A model generated the notes under the pieces. That model made no database searches. It had not been told where the DNA came from and saw only the letters and a list, made by a program, of their open reading frames with translations. A stretch of DNA of 64,000 nucleotides from Acanthaster planci (lineage: Eukaryota > Echinodermata > Asteroidea > Valvatida > Acanthasteridae), in the NCBI RefSeq assembly GCF_001949145.1, contig NW_019091361.1, positions 1,714,866-1,778,865 of the forward strand, read 5' to 3'. Of the stretch, positions 15,908 through 30,500 are shown in pieces; positions within the stretch are counted from its first letter, which is position 1; every line of letters starts with the position of its first letter. A program made the translations under genes and the position numbers.

Positions 15908-18782
15908 ACTTCTGCACTGTTTTATGCATGTACGTGCCATGGAAACATTAGTCAACATAGTCCCCAGAAGTTTAGCTTGTCCACCAGCCGTCACCACATG
16001 AAGCGAGGGTTGCATAGCAGTGAGGACTAATGGCTTAAAAAAATTGCCCATATTGTTGGGAAAAAGAAGTGATGTCCTTACAATGGAAGCAAGGTGCCGT
16101 AGTTGCAAAACACACACAGGAAAACCATCTGCTTGGAAGGGGGGGAAAAAAAAAATCACATGTGCATGAAGACCCAATTTGGGAACCACATTTATACTGT
16201 TAACAGACATTACATGTACCAAGGCATATGCATCTGTGTAATGTGTGAACCAAGCCAGATCCTGGTGATTTAAAGGTTGCAATGGGCAATAACACACATT
16301 TAAACATCTTTTTTTTATGAGAAGCTGACAAGTACACCATTATTTTATGGACATAAAAACTAATTTCTACTCATGACAGGTTAACCATAACCTAAATTAC
16401 TCGTGAATGTTTGAGTCTAAATCATTACATGTACTACATAACTATTTGTACTCGCAACAGGTCTTGACTACAAAGCTCTATGGCTTGGGTCTTCTTGGCT
16501 GACCGGCACTTGCTGAAGTACACAAATATGATGCATGCCATGAAACAAAAACTGGCAAAAATCCTTAGAAATGCAGACGTCACTTCTGCAACTTCTCAGT
16601 TTGGAATATTTGCCACCGACATCAATTCCTATCTCTCTTGTATCTGTGAAAGTACGACCACTGCTGTAAGCCAACTGCACTGTGCTGAGCTGGCTCGTCC
16701 AGTTTCCAGCAATTGTCACTCAAAACTGAAACAACACTTTTTACAATGACCTACAGTACCTAGAATTGAGTTAATCAGCCAAAACACTCTTTACGGGCGT
16801 GATGCCAAATGTGACATAAAGAAATTGAGGCAAGCATGGGTACACCAGAAATCAAAAGGGTGGTTGACCCGACGAATGGGTGAGAGAATTAGCATCTATT
16901 AACCCCGGTTAATATGTCAACATCAACTGTCAAAAAGTAAATTTGCAATTATAATTCTTGACACGGAACATATTTGCCAAAGAGAGCGCTATATTCTACC
17001 CAATCCTGGGTTTTAGTTCTTGAAAGATGAGAATTACTCGAGTCGCCTTTTAATTAACTATTAAATTCGTAACATAACCCAGTATCTTAAAGAATAACAC
17101 GTGTGCCTGACGAAAAAGGTCTTGACCATAAAATTTTGATATCAAGAGGAAAAAAAATGAACTCATTTTTTCTTCAGTTACCAAGGTCATAAGTGAAAAT
17201 ACATGTACATATATATTAAGCTTGTGTGATTAGGTAGGTATAACATATTCAATGCACTGTTCAACACAACTACTGAACGCTATTGGTTTGAAAAAAAAAA
17301 AACAAACTAATAATTCTCTCCACTTGCTTCACTGGCCTATCTGCTCTGTGACCGTCCCCTCTGGGTGGCACTTTGCCAGTTTAAAATCAAGGATGTTGTT
17401 TTGAAGAGAAGTACTTTACGCCAAGGTCAACATTCATGGTGGTCCCAATAAGTAAGTTCTGACTTGCGCTTGTTGCAAAGCCCGCACACAGTGCTCACAT
17501 GCATGAGCTGAGGCCTCCATTCAACGTAAAGCATTATTTGCACAGAGCAGATGACCGCACAACCTTCCAGAAGACAACTGGCAAAGCCAGATTTTAAGAG
17601 TACCTGGCCTTTGATCTCGGTTGAAGATTTCCAAGAGAAAAGTCTGCACTTTGATATCACCTATTCCGAATCTGAAGTATTTTTACCACTCTGAGAAGCT
17701 TGTTTTCCTATGGTACCAGACTCTGGGATTTCTACCCCAATTCAATTATTTGAACTGTAAGGTTTTCAAGTACTCTGTACAGTACTTGGCAAGGCCTATC
17801 CAATTGTCAACTTGAACCATTTGCTGTGATTCCATTCCTTAAATTTTGGTCAAGTTCTGACAAGTTACTACCCTGAAGAATCCCAGGAGTGCATATTTCA
17901 ATAGTCGACCAACTGTGACAAGTTGATCCCTGGTACCAGCTTGGAGAATTTCGTTGACCCTGGACGACTGTGGGAGTAACATTTGACCAAAGTTTGAGGA
18001 CAGCTACCTTGTATCTGTTCATACCCACAGCTGTAAAGTGCATCCCGAACAACTGCTGGTTGACCACAAGTCCTTAAATGTACTTACTCTTCTGAGTTGC
18101 CCTGGCCTTGTGTGTTTTCACTGCAGATGCCTACGTTCTGCATGACCATTGTGTGAACTAGGGTTTTTTTTTTTCCAGTTTGAACGTCCTAACAAGTAAA
18201 TGGGGCAATAAGCTAACTCCCCATGTCTGAACGACAAGCAAAAAATGCCCCACTGGTACAACAAGGACATCTGAGGACATTTTGTTTTTCTCAAACGTTT
18301 GATGAAAACCAATGAGAGCCGGGTTACCAAAACTCAGCATGGCCCATTTTCCTGAAGCTGTCCGATTTTGAATGTGCCAATTCAAACGAATTTTACTGCA
18401 TCGTCTTCCAAACCCTAACCACGGCCCATGAGGGAACCTGCAAAGGATGCCCCGACAGTTGAAACATCAACCTAATCTGCTTGATCGTACTAGCAGTGAC
18501 GTTTCCTTGTCCCTGTCCCTCTGGTTCCTCTCTTTTCCCCGTTTCCCTTTTTTTTTTTTGATGTCTTTGTGGTTGTTCTTGGAGAACCTTCTTTCTGCAT
18601 CTTCGCTGTTGATCTTCGGTGGTGGTTGCTGTTTTGGTTTCTTTTAGCGTTGTTGTGTCGTCTTCTTCTTCGTCTTCATCTTTGTTTTTTTTTCGCCTTT
18701 CAGCAGACTTTCGGGGGAGGAAGTCTCAACTCCCTCGCTTGCTTCGAGCACATATTAGCGTGTCGCAGCAACAGCGCCCCCA
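15908..18782. other. Interval between convergent RPS6 and UPF1 coding regions
   Basis: No coding exon is recognised. The longest minus-strand frame (150 codons, 16297-15845) is low-complexity in places and matches no family I know. The stretch may be UPF1 3'UTR, because no other canonical minus-strand AATAAA was noticed nearer the UPF1 stop (an ATTAAA variant occurs at 17053-17048). Confidence 0.4.
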
Positions 18783-21510
18783 CTAGTAGCCAAAGCCGTG
18801 CTGGTAGTTGCGATCCCCCTGATAGGTGGAGTCTTGGGAGAGGGCTGCGTCCATCTGGGATTTGAACTCCTCCCCCAAGTAGCTGTCCTATTGTCACACA
18901 AGCAATGCTCGCAGGTTATTAACCCACACCAACAACTTTCCCTATGTGTCCATTGATTTCCTCGTATCTACAGTCATTTGCAAAAGTTTAAGACCACCTG
19001 GAATTTTATTGGCATTTCTGTCACTGGGCCTGCATTACATTGTCTCATTGAATGATTACTTAACATGATTTTACAGTGGCGCATAACATCAGTGTAGTGC
19101 TCTATACCCATTTGAGTGAATTTTTTTGCAAAGGCAGGTCTTGTGTGACATTTTGTAAGGCAGCATGGGTAAATTAAAAAACAAGTCTAAGTAATCAGAA
19201 ATAAAGGAGGGCACACTAAACATTACACTGTTTAACATTTCAAATCATGGAAATGTAGTCAGATAGCTGTGTAACCAAGATACTAAGGTTACACATTGAA
19301 AATAAACCTAATTTGTCATGATTAATTGGTTCAAGTTTGTTTTTTCTTCAGGTTAATGCATCTTGTATGGGTGGTCCTAAACTTTTGCAAATGACTGTAC
19401 TTCTTACATCTATTTTTACAAACTGAAAGATGCTGTAATAAATCTCATGCAGCTTGAATATCCTTTTTTTTATACTTCTAGTTCCATGTCTGTTACTGAT
19501 ACCAGATGATAGATTTTGAAATTGGCATTCCTCTGAAGACTCAAAATCTTACGGATAATTTTTGTCGACAGTATACTGTGTTCCTTTCCCATTAGTGACA
19601 AACCTCAGTAATCCTCACAGTTAGCTTGTCAAAGTACTGTAGAATTGCATCAACACAGCTACTGTCAACTACTGTCCAACTACATGATACACAAAATGGA
19701 CATGAGAGGCAAAAGAATCCGAGACAAACTAAACTCAACATGTGCATGGGGCTGTCTATGGGGCACGGGTAACTTGCAAATGATGATGGCTCCATGAGCA
19801 CCATGTCTACAACACATAACGGACACTTCACTGGTCGCATTGTTTGCACTAGTAAATCAAGAGAATTGTCACAAACCTGCGAGAGCTCGGGCTGGGACAG
19901 GCCCGGCTGAGACAGGCCGGGCTGAGAGAAGCCAGCTTGAGACAGGCCCGGCTGACTCATGGACATACCCTGGGTGAGTGGTCCCTGGGAAAACGCCATG
20001 GTGCCTTCCTGCATGGTGAGAGAGAGGGAGCATGATGAACTCACTGATTACCAGAAGGAAGTCATCGATTTGAATCTATCACTTATTTTCCGGAGGTCAA
20101 AGGTTTGAATCCTACTCCTGTCAATTTCTTCATTGATATATGATTGCTGAATCCCGCACCATCCCCTTGGCCTACAGCCTTGATGACCAGCGTCCATGAC
20201 AGTCGTAACAGAATACATCAGGAAGCATGCTATATTCAGTTTGTTTAAAGTTGAATAAACTCTCAAACACACGGGGTGAACAACATGAAATCTGTTTCCA
20301 AGAATCCCTGGCACCGGTACACAAAAAGCTGCACGTAAATATCGGTAGTGCATTCCCTTTTCATAAACAAACTGAGAACGGCAGGTTACCCAGAGTCTGG
20401 CTACTTATGTTTGAAGGTAGCAACCTCACATGATGTGTAATTAGGGGTGAACCGGGTGATATTTTCATGTTACAGACGGGAGCGGGTAACAACTATTTGA
20501 TGGGGAGGTGGGCAGTTTTTTTGGCCTGGGTTACGAAACACAATTTTTATTAGTTTCCTGGGGGACTTTGGTCTTGGGGAATTTTTGGGGGGCAGGGGAA
20601 TCAAGTGAAAGATTTCTTTTGTGCAACACTGTCCTAAATACCATAGCACTTTTGGCAGCAATCGCTTGTGTTCAGGTAATACGAGAGCCGCCACACAAAA
20701 TTTCTATATTGGGTACGGGGACCGCAAACGCCCATTGTTCATCTCTCTTGCAGCACCGGACACAAACGGCTCGATGCGGTGAGGGAAAACTGCAGCGCTG
20801 TTCTCCTGTACACGCATGAATTACAGAAGCCCCTTTCAAAATTGAATGGACTGGCTGATTGACAAGATGCCTTCAAAAAAGCTTGTGCAAAATAGACAGA
20901 TAACAATAGATTTGCACTCAGCCGGTGGGCAAAAAATGTTTGTCTTAACAGTAATCTCGTAACATCCGAGCTTGTATTATTATTGTCATAGGAATGTGCA
21001 CAATTCAGTTGGGACTGGCAAATATGCTCGTCTAAACCAGAGTCTCATCTTACCCAAGCTCGTATTACCAAGAGTCGACTCAATAATTCTGTAAAAATGG
21101 CACTTTAATGTTATGTTCTTAGGAAAACAGTGCACATACCTGGCTCTGCATAGACAGGTTGTACTGCGACATATTCTGACTGGCCCCACCCTGAGTGGCT
21201 CCACCCACTCCTGGCTGGGGACCCCTCCCATGCACCCCTTGTTGCTGCTGGCCCGGCGTCTTCCCCCTCCTCTTGGAGTAGGGTGGTGCCCCTTTGCCCC
21301 TCTGCTGGGGCACCTGCTGGCCCCCCATGGGAGATGGGCCGCCACCCCTCATCCCCTGGTTGAAGAAGTGAGCGCCAGGCTGTGGGGGTGGGGGCATGAA
21401 CATGTTGACCGGCATGGGAAGGTTGGCTCCCCCAAACTGGGCGGAGCCCTGCTGGATGTAACCCATCTGGTCGTGGATGCGACCCGGTCCAGGGACGTAG
21501 CGACTGGAAT
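18783..21510 (-). CDS. UPF1: UPF1 exons 19-21: Gln/Gly/Pro-rich and SQ-rich C-terminus
   Basis: Residues about 946-1147. Exon 19 is rich in Gly, Gln and Pro ([14 protein letters not shown], then [17 protein letters not shown]). Exon 20 carries tandem [10 protein letters not shown] units, and exon 21 gives [16 protein letters not shown]. In vertebrates such SQ/TQ sites are phosphorylated by SMG1 to recruit SMG5/6/7. Exon 21 was found 990 bp past exon 20, beyond a Tc1-like insertion, by its match to [24 protein letters not shown]. Confidence 0.93.
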
Positions 21511-24500
21511 CTGGTGAAACAAATGTCAATCATATACATTAGATCAATCAACGTTCCCTCATGACACTGACTATGGTATTGAAATACTTATAGAAAAGTT
21601 AAGGCTTGTCAAACCAAGAAAGTTAGGTTTTAAACATGTGTCAAAAGGCTTAACCACTTCACGCGGGTGCACCCGGTACCAGAGACCTTAGGCTTGTGCG
21701 CATAGCCAGGGTGCCAGAAATCGGACAAGGGAGCTAGGCCTTGTAACAAAAGATCATACTCGGAACAAAAGACTGGGCTGCTGGGAATTGCTAACAGTTT
21801 TTCAGTTTACAAGGTGGCAGGCCTGGCTCAAATACTCAGGCATCAATAGATGTTGCCTATCAGATTAGAGGAGCCACCAGACAGTCATTTGTGTGGGTTA
21901 TAAAAGTCCAGTAAATGAAGTTATGAATTTTTGAAGAATTTTGAAAACAGAAAATCTTGAAAATCCCTGCGGGAACTCATCATGCAGCAATTTAGACCCG
22001 GCAGCATACGGTTAAAAATAAAACTTTTCAATATCTCTAGAAGTATACTTGACTCCGTCTCAAGACAATTCACAAGTTAAAAGTAACAAGGACTGACCAA
22101 TGACAAAGGACGGCCTTTGCCGAACTTGCTCAGAGTGGGCTTGCACAGGCTGAACTTGACCTGAGACTGGATGACTTATGATCGATCTACGAACAACTTG
22201 TAAGGATTACGGTCGTTACACAATAGTGCGCCTCCAAGAGTTTGCAATGCATTGGCCAATCACAATGCGCGAAATCTGCCGACGCATTTGGAAACGGTCA
22301 TCAAATTTCGAGCGTTGTGATTGGCCAACACGTTGCAAACTCTTGGAGGCGCACTATTGTGATTCGCCCGTATTGACTACAGTGACACATAATCTCACCC
22401 CCGTTCATCATCCCTGATCGGTCGTATATGCTGCCTGGTATCATGGCCTCCTTGGCACTGAACATGGCCGTTGTCATGAAGCGACCGCCCTGGTAAAAAT
22501 CACAACATTTCAACAACCTCAAAAAACAGGTGGCTACTGCGTGTACATCTGGATCAGATAATGCACTGTCCCTCTTAGTCCAACTGCATTGCTTAAGTAC
22601 ATATTCTCACAAACTGAAGATGAAATTTCAGAGGTCTTTCAGACTTGCAGTTTCGCAAACTTATGTGGCATGTGTAATGACAGCAGCAATACAGATAGAG
22701 TGTGAAATGATCCCGATGCATAAGAATGCTTGAGCAACTCAAACCTATAAACCAGAGAAATGGAACATGCTGGCAACGTGGAACCTCAACAGGCTAGTAC
22801 CCCAATGCCGTGATGGTTATCTTGTCCAAGAATCAAGGAGTGACTACAAAGGTTTCTAGACGCCACTCTCCAACTGCTGTGCATAACCTCATAGCAAAAT
22901 CTCAAACTGTGCAAGAACGCCAAATTTTAAAATGCAACGACTGTGGTGGCATCAGCCTTTTCTCCTGGAATGTGAGAAGCTTAAAGGAGTTATTCCAGAG
23001 CTCTTACCGGGTTGGCAGTGTTGACCAGCTTCCTGGGCTTGCTGAATTGGATCAGGCTCTCCTTGAGGTTGTTCAGTGGCCCCTCCACCAGCACCTTCTG
23101 CTCCTTGTAGTAGGTCAGGAGGTGGTTCCACAGAGGGTGACGGGATAGGACCTTGGGATTGCCCACGATGATTACACCGAACCTAGTGGAACAAGGAAGA
23201 GCCCACAGTCAGCAACAAATGTGGTTACTCCTGCTTACGTTGGCCATGTCTGAATCAACTGGCTACGACTGCAAGTGATGCAGCCGTCTGTGGAAAGTGG
23301 CTGCAGCTTCCTAGCTAGTGACTTTCAAGGGCACGTGTATTATTTCTAACCACAGCTTTCACCTAAGCAGTGACAATCAGAGCTTTGTAAAATCTTTTAC
23401 ACAAGTCAATGATTCCCATACTTGATACTCAAAAATTCAAAGCTTCATTTTACTAAGTGCAACAAAATTTTCTTTCCACCATGAGAGAACTGTAAGAGTT
23501 TTGATAAAATGCGACAAAACATTTCCCCAAAATGCTTATTCCATGACTATTTCTTTTGAGTTTCAAATCCAGCCTCAATAAATTCCTACTAACTTTCTTT
23601 TTCCCTTCATGAAGACAGAACATGACTTCTTTACCTGCAACGGGTCAGAGCCACATTCAGACGGCGTGGATCATTCAGGAACCCAATGCCTTGGTGGTCA
23701 TTGGCCCGGACGCAGGACAGGATGACGTAGTCCTTCTCTCGCCCTTGGAAGGCGTCCACGCTGGCGATCTCCACCTCCTGGTAAAGCTTGACATTGAGCG
23801 GGCCACTGTACTGCATGTACTGGACAATGAAGGCCCGCTGGCCCTCATACGGGGTGATGATGCCGATCTGCTCGGGTTTGACGCCGGCACGGAGGAAGGA
23901 GGTGGTGATCTTCTCCACGTTGGACGCCTCCGTCCTGAGGACAAAATGGAAAAAATGTAAACTTAACTGCCATTAAAATTGACAAATTGCACAATGCAAA
24001 GAGTACAATTACTGATCAAAGCAAACAAATATTCACAATGAATACGATTCTTCTTTATGATAAAAGAGGACCAAAGGAAATCAGGGGGCCGAAGTTGTAA
24101 GTTACGATGACCTAGTAAGTCCTAGTAAGTCATCGTTACTTACGACGAATTACCATGGGAATTTCTTGAAATCGATTTTAGGAATCATCTTAAGTTGCGA
24201 TGGATAACCCATCGCAACTTAAGATACGATCGATCGTAGCCTTTGGTGAAATCGGCCCCAGCATCAGTTATCAGGAACAGGTCCATTCACACTAAAACTT
24301 CAGTCATTCAACACGCAAGCACATTTGGCACGACACAATGACCTACGCTTGGGCAGTTATACGCTACATGAATATGAAATCCACCATAAACTGTGAAGCA
24401 TTCCAAGGGTCCTTTACCTGTTGAGAAAGGAGGTTCCTGAGCTCGATATTTCCTCTTGCCCAGAGGTAGCATAGAAGAACATGGGCTTATCAGGTTGGGG

Positions 24501-27500
24501 CCAGGGAAACTCAACAGCCTTGGCGATACGGTCCGCTAACAGAATTCGAAACAGAGAAGAACAGCTTGATCAAAAACCTATCAGTGAAAATCAACGGCTG
24601 GTTTTTGGTCTACCCCTAACCCTCCAAGTTCTTGTGACCATCGCGGGACTTGTGTATGGTCCCTGAACATGTCAGCATGGCTGTAGAGTGCTTCCAAACC
24701 ACTGCTACCTTCAGATAAATACATACACCCATACAACTTCTCTCTGTGAGGAAGATGTTTTTGTCTTATTCTCTTTGCTTTTCCTTCTTTGATAAATTTC
24801 ATTCTCAGCAATTTTTCTTGATTTTTTTACTTGCGTTCTTCAGTCACTGCTAAATTTGAACTGGAAATTTCTGTTCTTTGTGACAAACTGATGCAACTGC
24901 TTAGAGTGCAGTTTTACCGAGACCTGTCTTAGCAACTTAGCAACAGTTCAAGGAAATTTGACAGAAACAACATATTTGTCTTTTAAAACAGGATGTATAA
25001 AACAAAACTTCTTGTGAGTGGAACCCTCACCTGCTGACACTCCGTTCTGAAGCGATCCTTCATAGAAGATATTTGACGGGAATGCGCTCAGGGATGGGTG
25101 CATGCGGTATTGGACCTGCAGCCTGATTGGTCGGATGCCCAGAACCACCAGCCGCTCAAACAGCGACTGCGACAGGCCGGCATTGGCTGCCTTCTTGCAC
25201 ATGACCACAGGACCCAGCTGGCAATGGTCACCGACAAGGATCACCTGCAGGACACCACATCTTTCTTACTCTCCTGCCCATTGATTCGGCGTATCCCAAA
25301 CCAACCATAGAGTTTGTATAATGACCGCAACACTGCCACATGCTTCCGAAATACTTGAAATCCAAATGAAGTAAAATGTATCTTGGAAACAGCAGCCCAT
25401 TAGCAATTTTAACTGTGATGGATTCAACACATCAAAAAGCCATCGTAAATAGCACATTTTATCTCTGAAGCAGGTAAGTTTTTAAAATTGTTGACCAGTT
25501 AATTCTGCAGGCGTAGATACTACTGGTTTAAAACAACCAAATCTCATCACTGAAGGAAACTTAAAAATTAATTAAATTATCAGATCAAATTGGAATCTGA
25601 AGAGTAAAAACTTATTAATTCTGAAAATAAACAAACTGAATTTTAACCTTAACTGACTAGATCCTACAAATTCACCATAACATTTTAGGAGAATTAAGTT
25701 TTTATTCAGGATTGGGAAAGGTTGAATCCAACCACTATTTCTTCACATGGGGCTTGGTGTTCTTCAAAGAACAAACAATATGCCACTGGTTTCTTGCAAA
25801 GTGAAAATGTCAAGGAAGAATCAAGAAAGTTCCAGGCAAGAATGCCAATGGAATTAGGATCAAAGATGTAACTTGCCAACGGGCTACACTCCCCCCCATA
25901 GGCCACGCTTCATGCACGACACAACTAAATATGTTTCATCAAGCCCACACCTGTTTGCATCCGAGGACAACAGGTATGAGACACTCTGGTTCGGTGGCCT
26001 GAGTGCTCTCGTCAATCAGCACTGCCCTGAAACGGAAGCGAGCTAGGCGCGGATCACCTGCACCGACGCACGTGCAGCAAATCACGTCAGCGTTCTGTTT
26101 AAGTGGGAAATAATAAAGGGTGACCGTGTATTAAATCTAGTTCAGAGAATAAAAGTCAAGCATCAGATAATGTCCCTCTTTGTCACAGGTAGAGGGGGTA
26201 GTGGCGTATGGAGTCAGTAGCTCTGTATACAACGGACAAAGCCATTCACTAGAAACATCACAAACTGCAAAGAAGGATGGGAGGGAAGTACAGGAACTAT
26301 TTTCCCTCGTCCCTTAAACTAAATTTGAAAACAAAGTTATTTTTTTGTTAATCCAAGGACATTGTTTATCAGTGCCACTTCTGCGCACCTTTTGAGTTAA
26401 GATCAGAGTTTACTCTCTGTTTAGGAAGTGTGAAGTGGGTTTCTACTCTGCATTAATATTACATTGAAGAAATGAAGGCAGTGTTGGAAAGTATCTACCT
26501 GTAACAATTCCCTCTCAGAGTTCCTCTTGAGTGTGCGGTAGCGTTTCTCGTCGGCACTGGACAACTCTCCAATCTCATCCTTCAGGGCCTGCAGTTTTGT
26601 CTGCTCCTCACTTCCTTCCATGTTGCGCACCTGTCAAGGCAACAAGAGGGACAATTCTCAATTTACTCAGTCTGTTTCAAAAAATGCTCCAATATTTGAA
26701 CTTGCACATGCTAAAATCAAAGCAAATTATTTACGAGAAAAGTGAAGTAGGTCCACTGTGTAATAATTTCTAAATGAATTCAATGGTGGATTCATGGCAT
26801 TTTATAGGTACCCCCCCCTCGTGAGAAGCCTCTATGTATCTTTGAATATTTGCATGAAGAATCAATTGTAAATAGTCACATTGCTTCTGTCACTAGTTTG
26901 CTTCATGGTCAGCAGTTGTAAAGTGCAAAAAGTAGAAATAGCAGTTGAGGGCAGGCCAATATACACAAATCATCTATTTGGAAAGTCTGACAGAAATTCC
27001 AAGCCTTCGAAGGATAAGTTGTTTGATAAGAATGAGGCATGAGATAAGTTCTGTCAAAACCAAACACTTCTGGGCAGCACTTGCAATGGAAATTCAACCA
27101 GAAGCGTGTGTATTCATCTGTGTCAACTCAACCTTCTAAGTGGCATAATATCACCAAAGACAGTCCCTTTATCTATAAAGGGGAAAATCTACATTTTCAT
27201 AATGTTCAAAGCTTACTTTTGACCGGATGCCCAGAGAGAGAGACAGAGAGAGAGGGGGAGAGAGACAGAGGTGTCTGCATTTCTCACCTGTTTGTGGAGG
27301 GTGAGGAATGAGACAGGGGAATCGATGGCCTCTCGGCTCTTGGCACTAAGCCTGACCACCTTCAGCCCCGTCTTGTGAATCTTCTCCGTCAGCTGGTCTA
27401 CGGCGATGTTGCTGGGGGCACACACCAAGACTTGTCTGATGGAAGGAAAAGTCATGAAAGGGCATGGCTTAAAGGGAAAGAAGCACTGATTGAATGATCA

Positions 27501-30500
27501 GGAGTTTCAGATGACTAAACTGAAGACCCAAATTGACCAAGGACCTCTGTGAATGATTCGAGTCAAGTCAGCAAATGAATCGCCCCCAGCAAAAAAAAAA
27601 GCAACTTAAGCACTGAGCAACCATCTGTTATTTGCATGCGTAAGCACGCGGTCGCAGAACCCTCCCTCGTAACTATAGCACACCATTGTACATTTGAGGG
27701 TTGTTTTTAACAAAGGATCTCATCTTGACAAGAATGAAACTTGCATTGTTTTCCTTGTGCAGGTGTTCTGAACCTGAGGCATAATCAAGCTGTCCTTTAC
27801 CAGTTAACCACTTGCTGCCTGGGAGTCCTGTTTCAGGCACGTATTCTTTATACACATAGCGAGGGTCTCTGAAATCGGACAAAGGGAACTGGGCCTTGTG
27901 AAAAAGACCTTGCTCATAACAAAAGACCAGGCTGCTGAGAATTACCAACTTTTCATTCTCAATAGTGGAGATAATCCAGCCTTGTTTTGAAACAGTATAC
28001 TGCGGCTTGGGGCATTCAGAGCGAGCAGATTACCACCGGGGACAAAAGCACTCTACCACCGCAGCGATGAGCCACACAGCACCGCTGCATGTTAATCTGG
28101 CCCCTATTGAAAAGAGGTCAGCAGCATACTAAGCCAGGTTCGTGAACAAAAGAAAGTTATATAACACTGCACATCTGGGTTCTTTTTACAAGGCAGCAGG
28201 CCTGGTTGAAACACTCCAGTGTCAATAGACGTTGTCTGTCAGATTAGAGTAGAAACCAGACAGTCCTTCATGTGGGGGTAAGTGTCCAGTAAATGAAGAT
28301 AGGAATTTTTAAAGAGTTTTGAAAACAGAAAAAAAATAAAAATTATCCCGTCCCGGTATCATCAACATTCATAAATGCCCCCGGGGCGATGTGGTTAAGA
28401 GTCGAATAAATTGAAAAGTAAACCCCCCCCTATTAAAAAAACATACCCCAGCCCTTGCTTTGCAAGATGGTACACGATGCTTGCTGAAGTCACTGTCTTT
28501 CCAGTACCAGGTGGGCCCTGAAAGACAGAATGAAAATTGATATCTGAGGTGGGAAAATAAGCTAAACACAGGAATCCTGCAAGCCCTCTACATCAGCTTT
28601 ACAGGTCGCCACACTGTTACAGGTCCCCACACTGTTACAGGTCGCCACACTGTTCATCGCAGAAGGGGTGACAATGGGTAAGTAGAAGACACCAAGGGTA
28701 GCGAAATAGTGTACACAAATTTGCTAAGCAAGGGAATTATATGCTTAGAAAACTTCCCTTGGTCATCAGTCCAACTGCCAGGGATGGTGCCTTACTTGAG
28801 ACCGATTTCTCCACTCACTTTCGCTCAGCACAAAAACCTTGCTAGGCAGTATTTTCTTCTCAGCAACTTAACAGCACTGGGGCCAGACAAGCATACCTGG
28901 ATGAGGCTGAGAGGGCGGGTCAGCACCGTGCGGACGGCCGACACCTGCGAGTGGTTCAGCTCAGGCAGGTTGGGTGCCGAGAAGCGCTTGGGCAGGCTGC
29001 TCTTGATGACCATGTTCTCCACCTCGTGGCCCAACAGCTTGTGGTAGAGGTAGCTGGACACGGCTGTCTCGTCCACGGCGAGGGTCTTCAGGGCACTCTG
29101 CATCCTGAGATGGAACATTACCGGGAACACACTAATACATGCTGCTGAATGTCTCATGTTGGATCTCAGTGAATAAGTCTAGATGGAAGTTATGGAGATA
29201 AAAGCGTCTACTCTACACAATCTGTTTGTACTTTGGAACTTAATGCCTACCAGAAGACTATCGCAATGATCTGCTGTAAGGCTGTCTACCAGGCAAGGTA
29301 AATGCTCAATAGACTTGATGATATAAAAAAATAATGCAGAACAGTGAAAGTGTCAATAGACAACAGAGAGTGGTCAAACCACAGACGATAATATGAATAC
29401 CGTTTGTTTCAACTGATACTGTTAACAGCAAAAACAGGTGAACAGAACAGTCATCAGCAATATTATTCGTTGCAGCCACTCGGTTCACTGCATATAAGCT
29501 TCCAGCTGCCCGAGCTACAGTCGATGAGACTGTTTCATCAAAATTTCTTGTGCGGCACCATACCTGTCAAAAGACGTGGATTTCCAGACAAAGTCAACCA
29601 CAAAGTTGGTGATGCAGTTGACTGGGACCTTGGCATTACTCTTCAACTCGATGCAGATCTCGTCTCCATAATCTGGGATGCTTGGGCTAAGGATCAACAG
29701 ATGAGCCAGCCATGTAAGTGCGTGCACTGGGATTCTTACGTGTTGAAATGCCTCATTTGAACTTTCTGGTTCAAATCAGAAACTCCTCGATAAAAATTAC
29801 AGAATAGAGTTTACAGGTATTACCGCGGACGTTTTGAACGACAATGTATACAACGATTGACAACAGAGGTTAGATGGAACATTACTCATTCAAGGATACT
29901 GTCCGGTATCTTGACTACATGTCCAACTCCTGACCAAGGTTCTTGCAAGTCGCCAAGGTAACGTACCCTCAGCTCATCTCCCTGCATCAGCTTCAGATCT
30001 GTTCAAAGGCAGAAATATATCACATCTTACAAACCATCTACAGAGACACCAGTGCTTGCAGCTTGCTTCAAGCAGAGCATGGTAAATTCGCATGTTTTGC
30101 CTTCTTGCACCAATAGCCAAGGACGTTGTGTAATATGCATGACCACAATTCCTTTGCAAACTGCATTAGTAAGGAAAATTGTAACTAAACTCAAATTCAT
30201 TCACATCGGGCATAGTACACATACCCTTAGATCAGGTAATCATGCCAACTGTGTTCGTGAAGGTATTTCCATTTTACTTCTGAACTGTGAGACCTTGCGA
30301 CTCTTAGCTGCCTAAATGCACGCCGAAGTTTAAAATGCGCAATTTCTTTCATTGAGCTATTTTTTTCCAACAGTTTTTTTTGCCGAGGCAGGGGAATGCA
30401 CAAGCGTGGTATTGCCCACCTTCTTTCTTGGGAAAATTGAAGAATGCCCTTGTCTTGCGATTCAGTCCGATATCCCAACGCACAGAGATGTTGCTCTGGT

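Noticed and set aside
15845-16297. 150-codon minus-strand open frame downstream of UPF1
   Set aside because: No family resemblance, no splice partners, poly-Phe/Pro run from a low-complexity tract; it fits 3'UTR or chance.
20048-20130. B-box-like ggtttgaatcc as a SINE remnant
   Set aside because: No A box or tail could be placed; too little to support.
21113-21551. Long overlapping frames on both strands at UPF1 exon 19
   Set aside because: GC-rich Gly/Gln/Pro coding keeps other frames open; only the minus-strand frame joining exons 18 and 20 matches UPF1.
29967-29998. Short UPF1 exon ending at an internal GTACGT donor (29966)
   Set aside because: It would drop the conserved [21 protein letters not shown] segment and break phase with exon 8.
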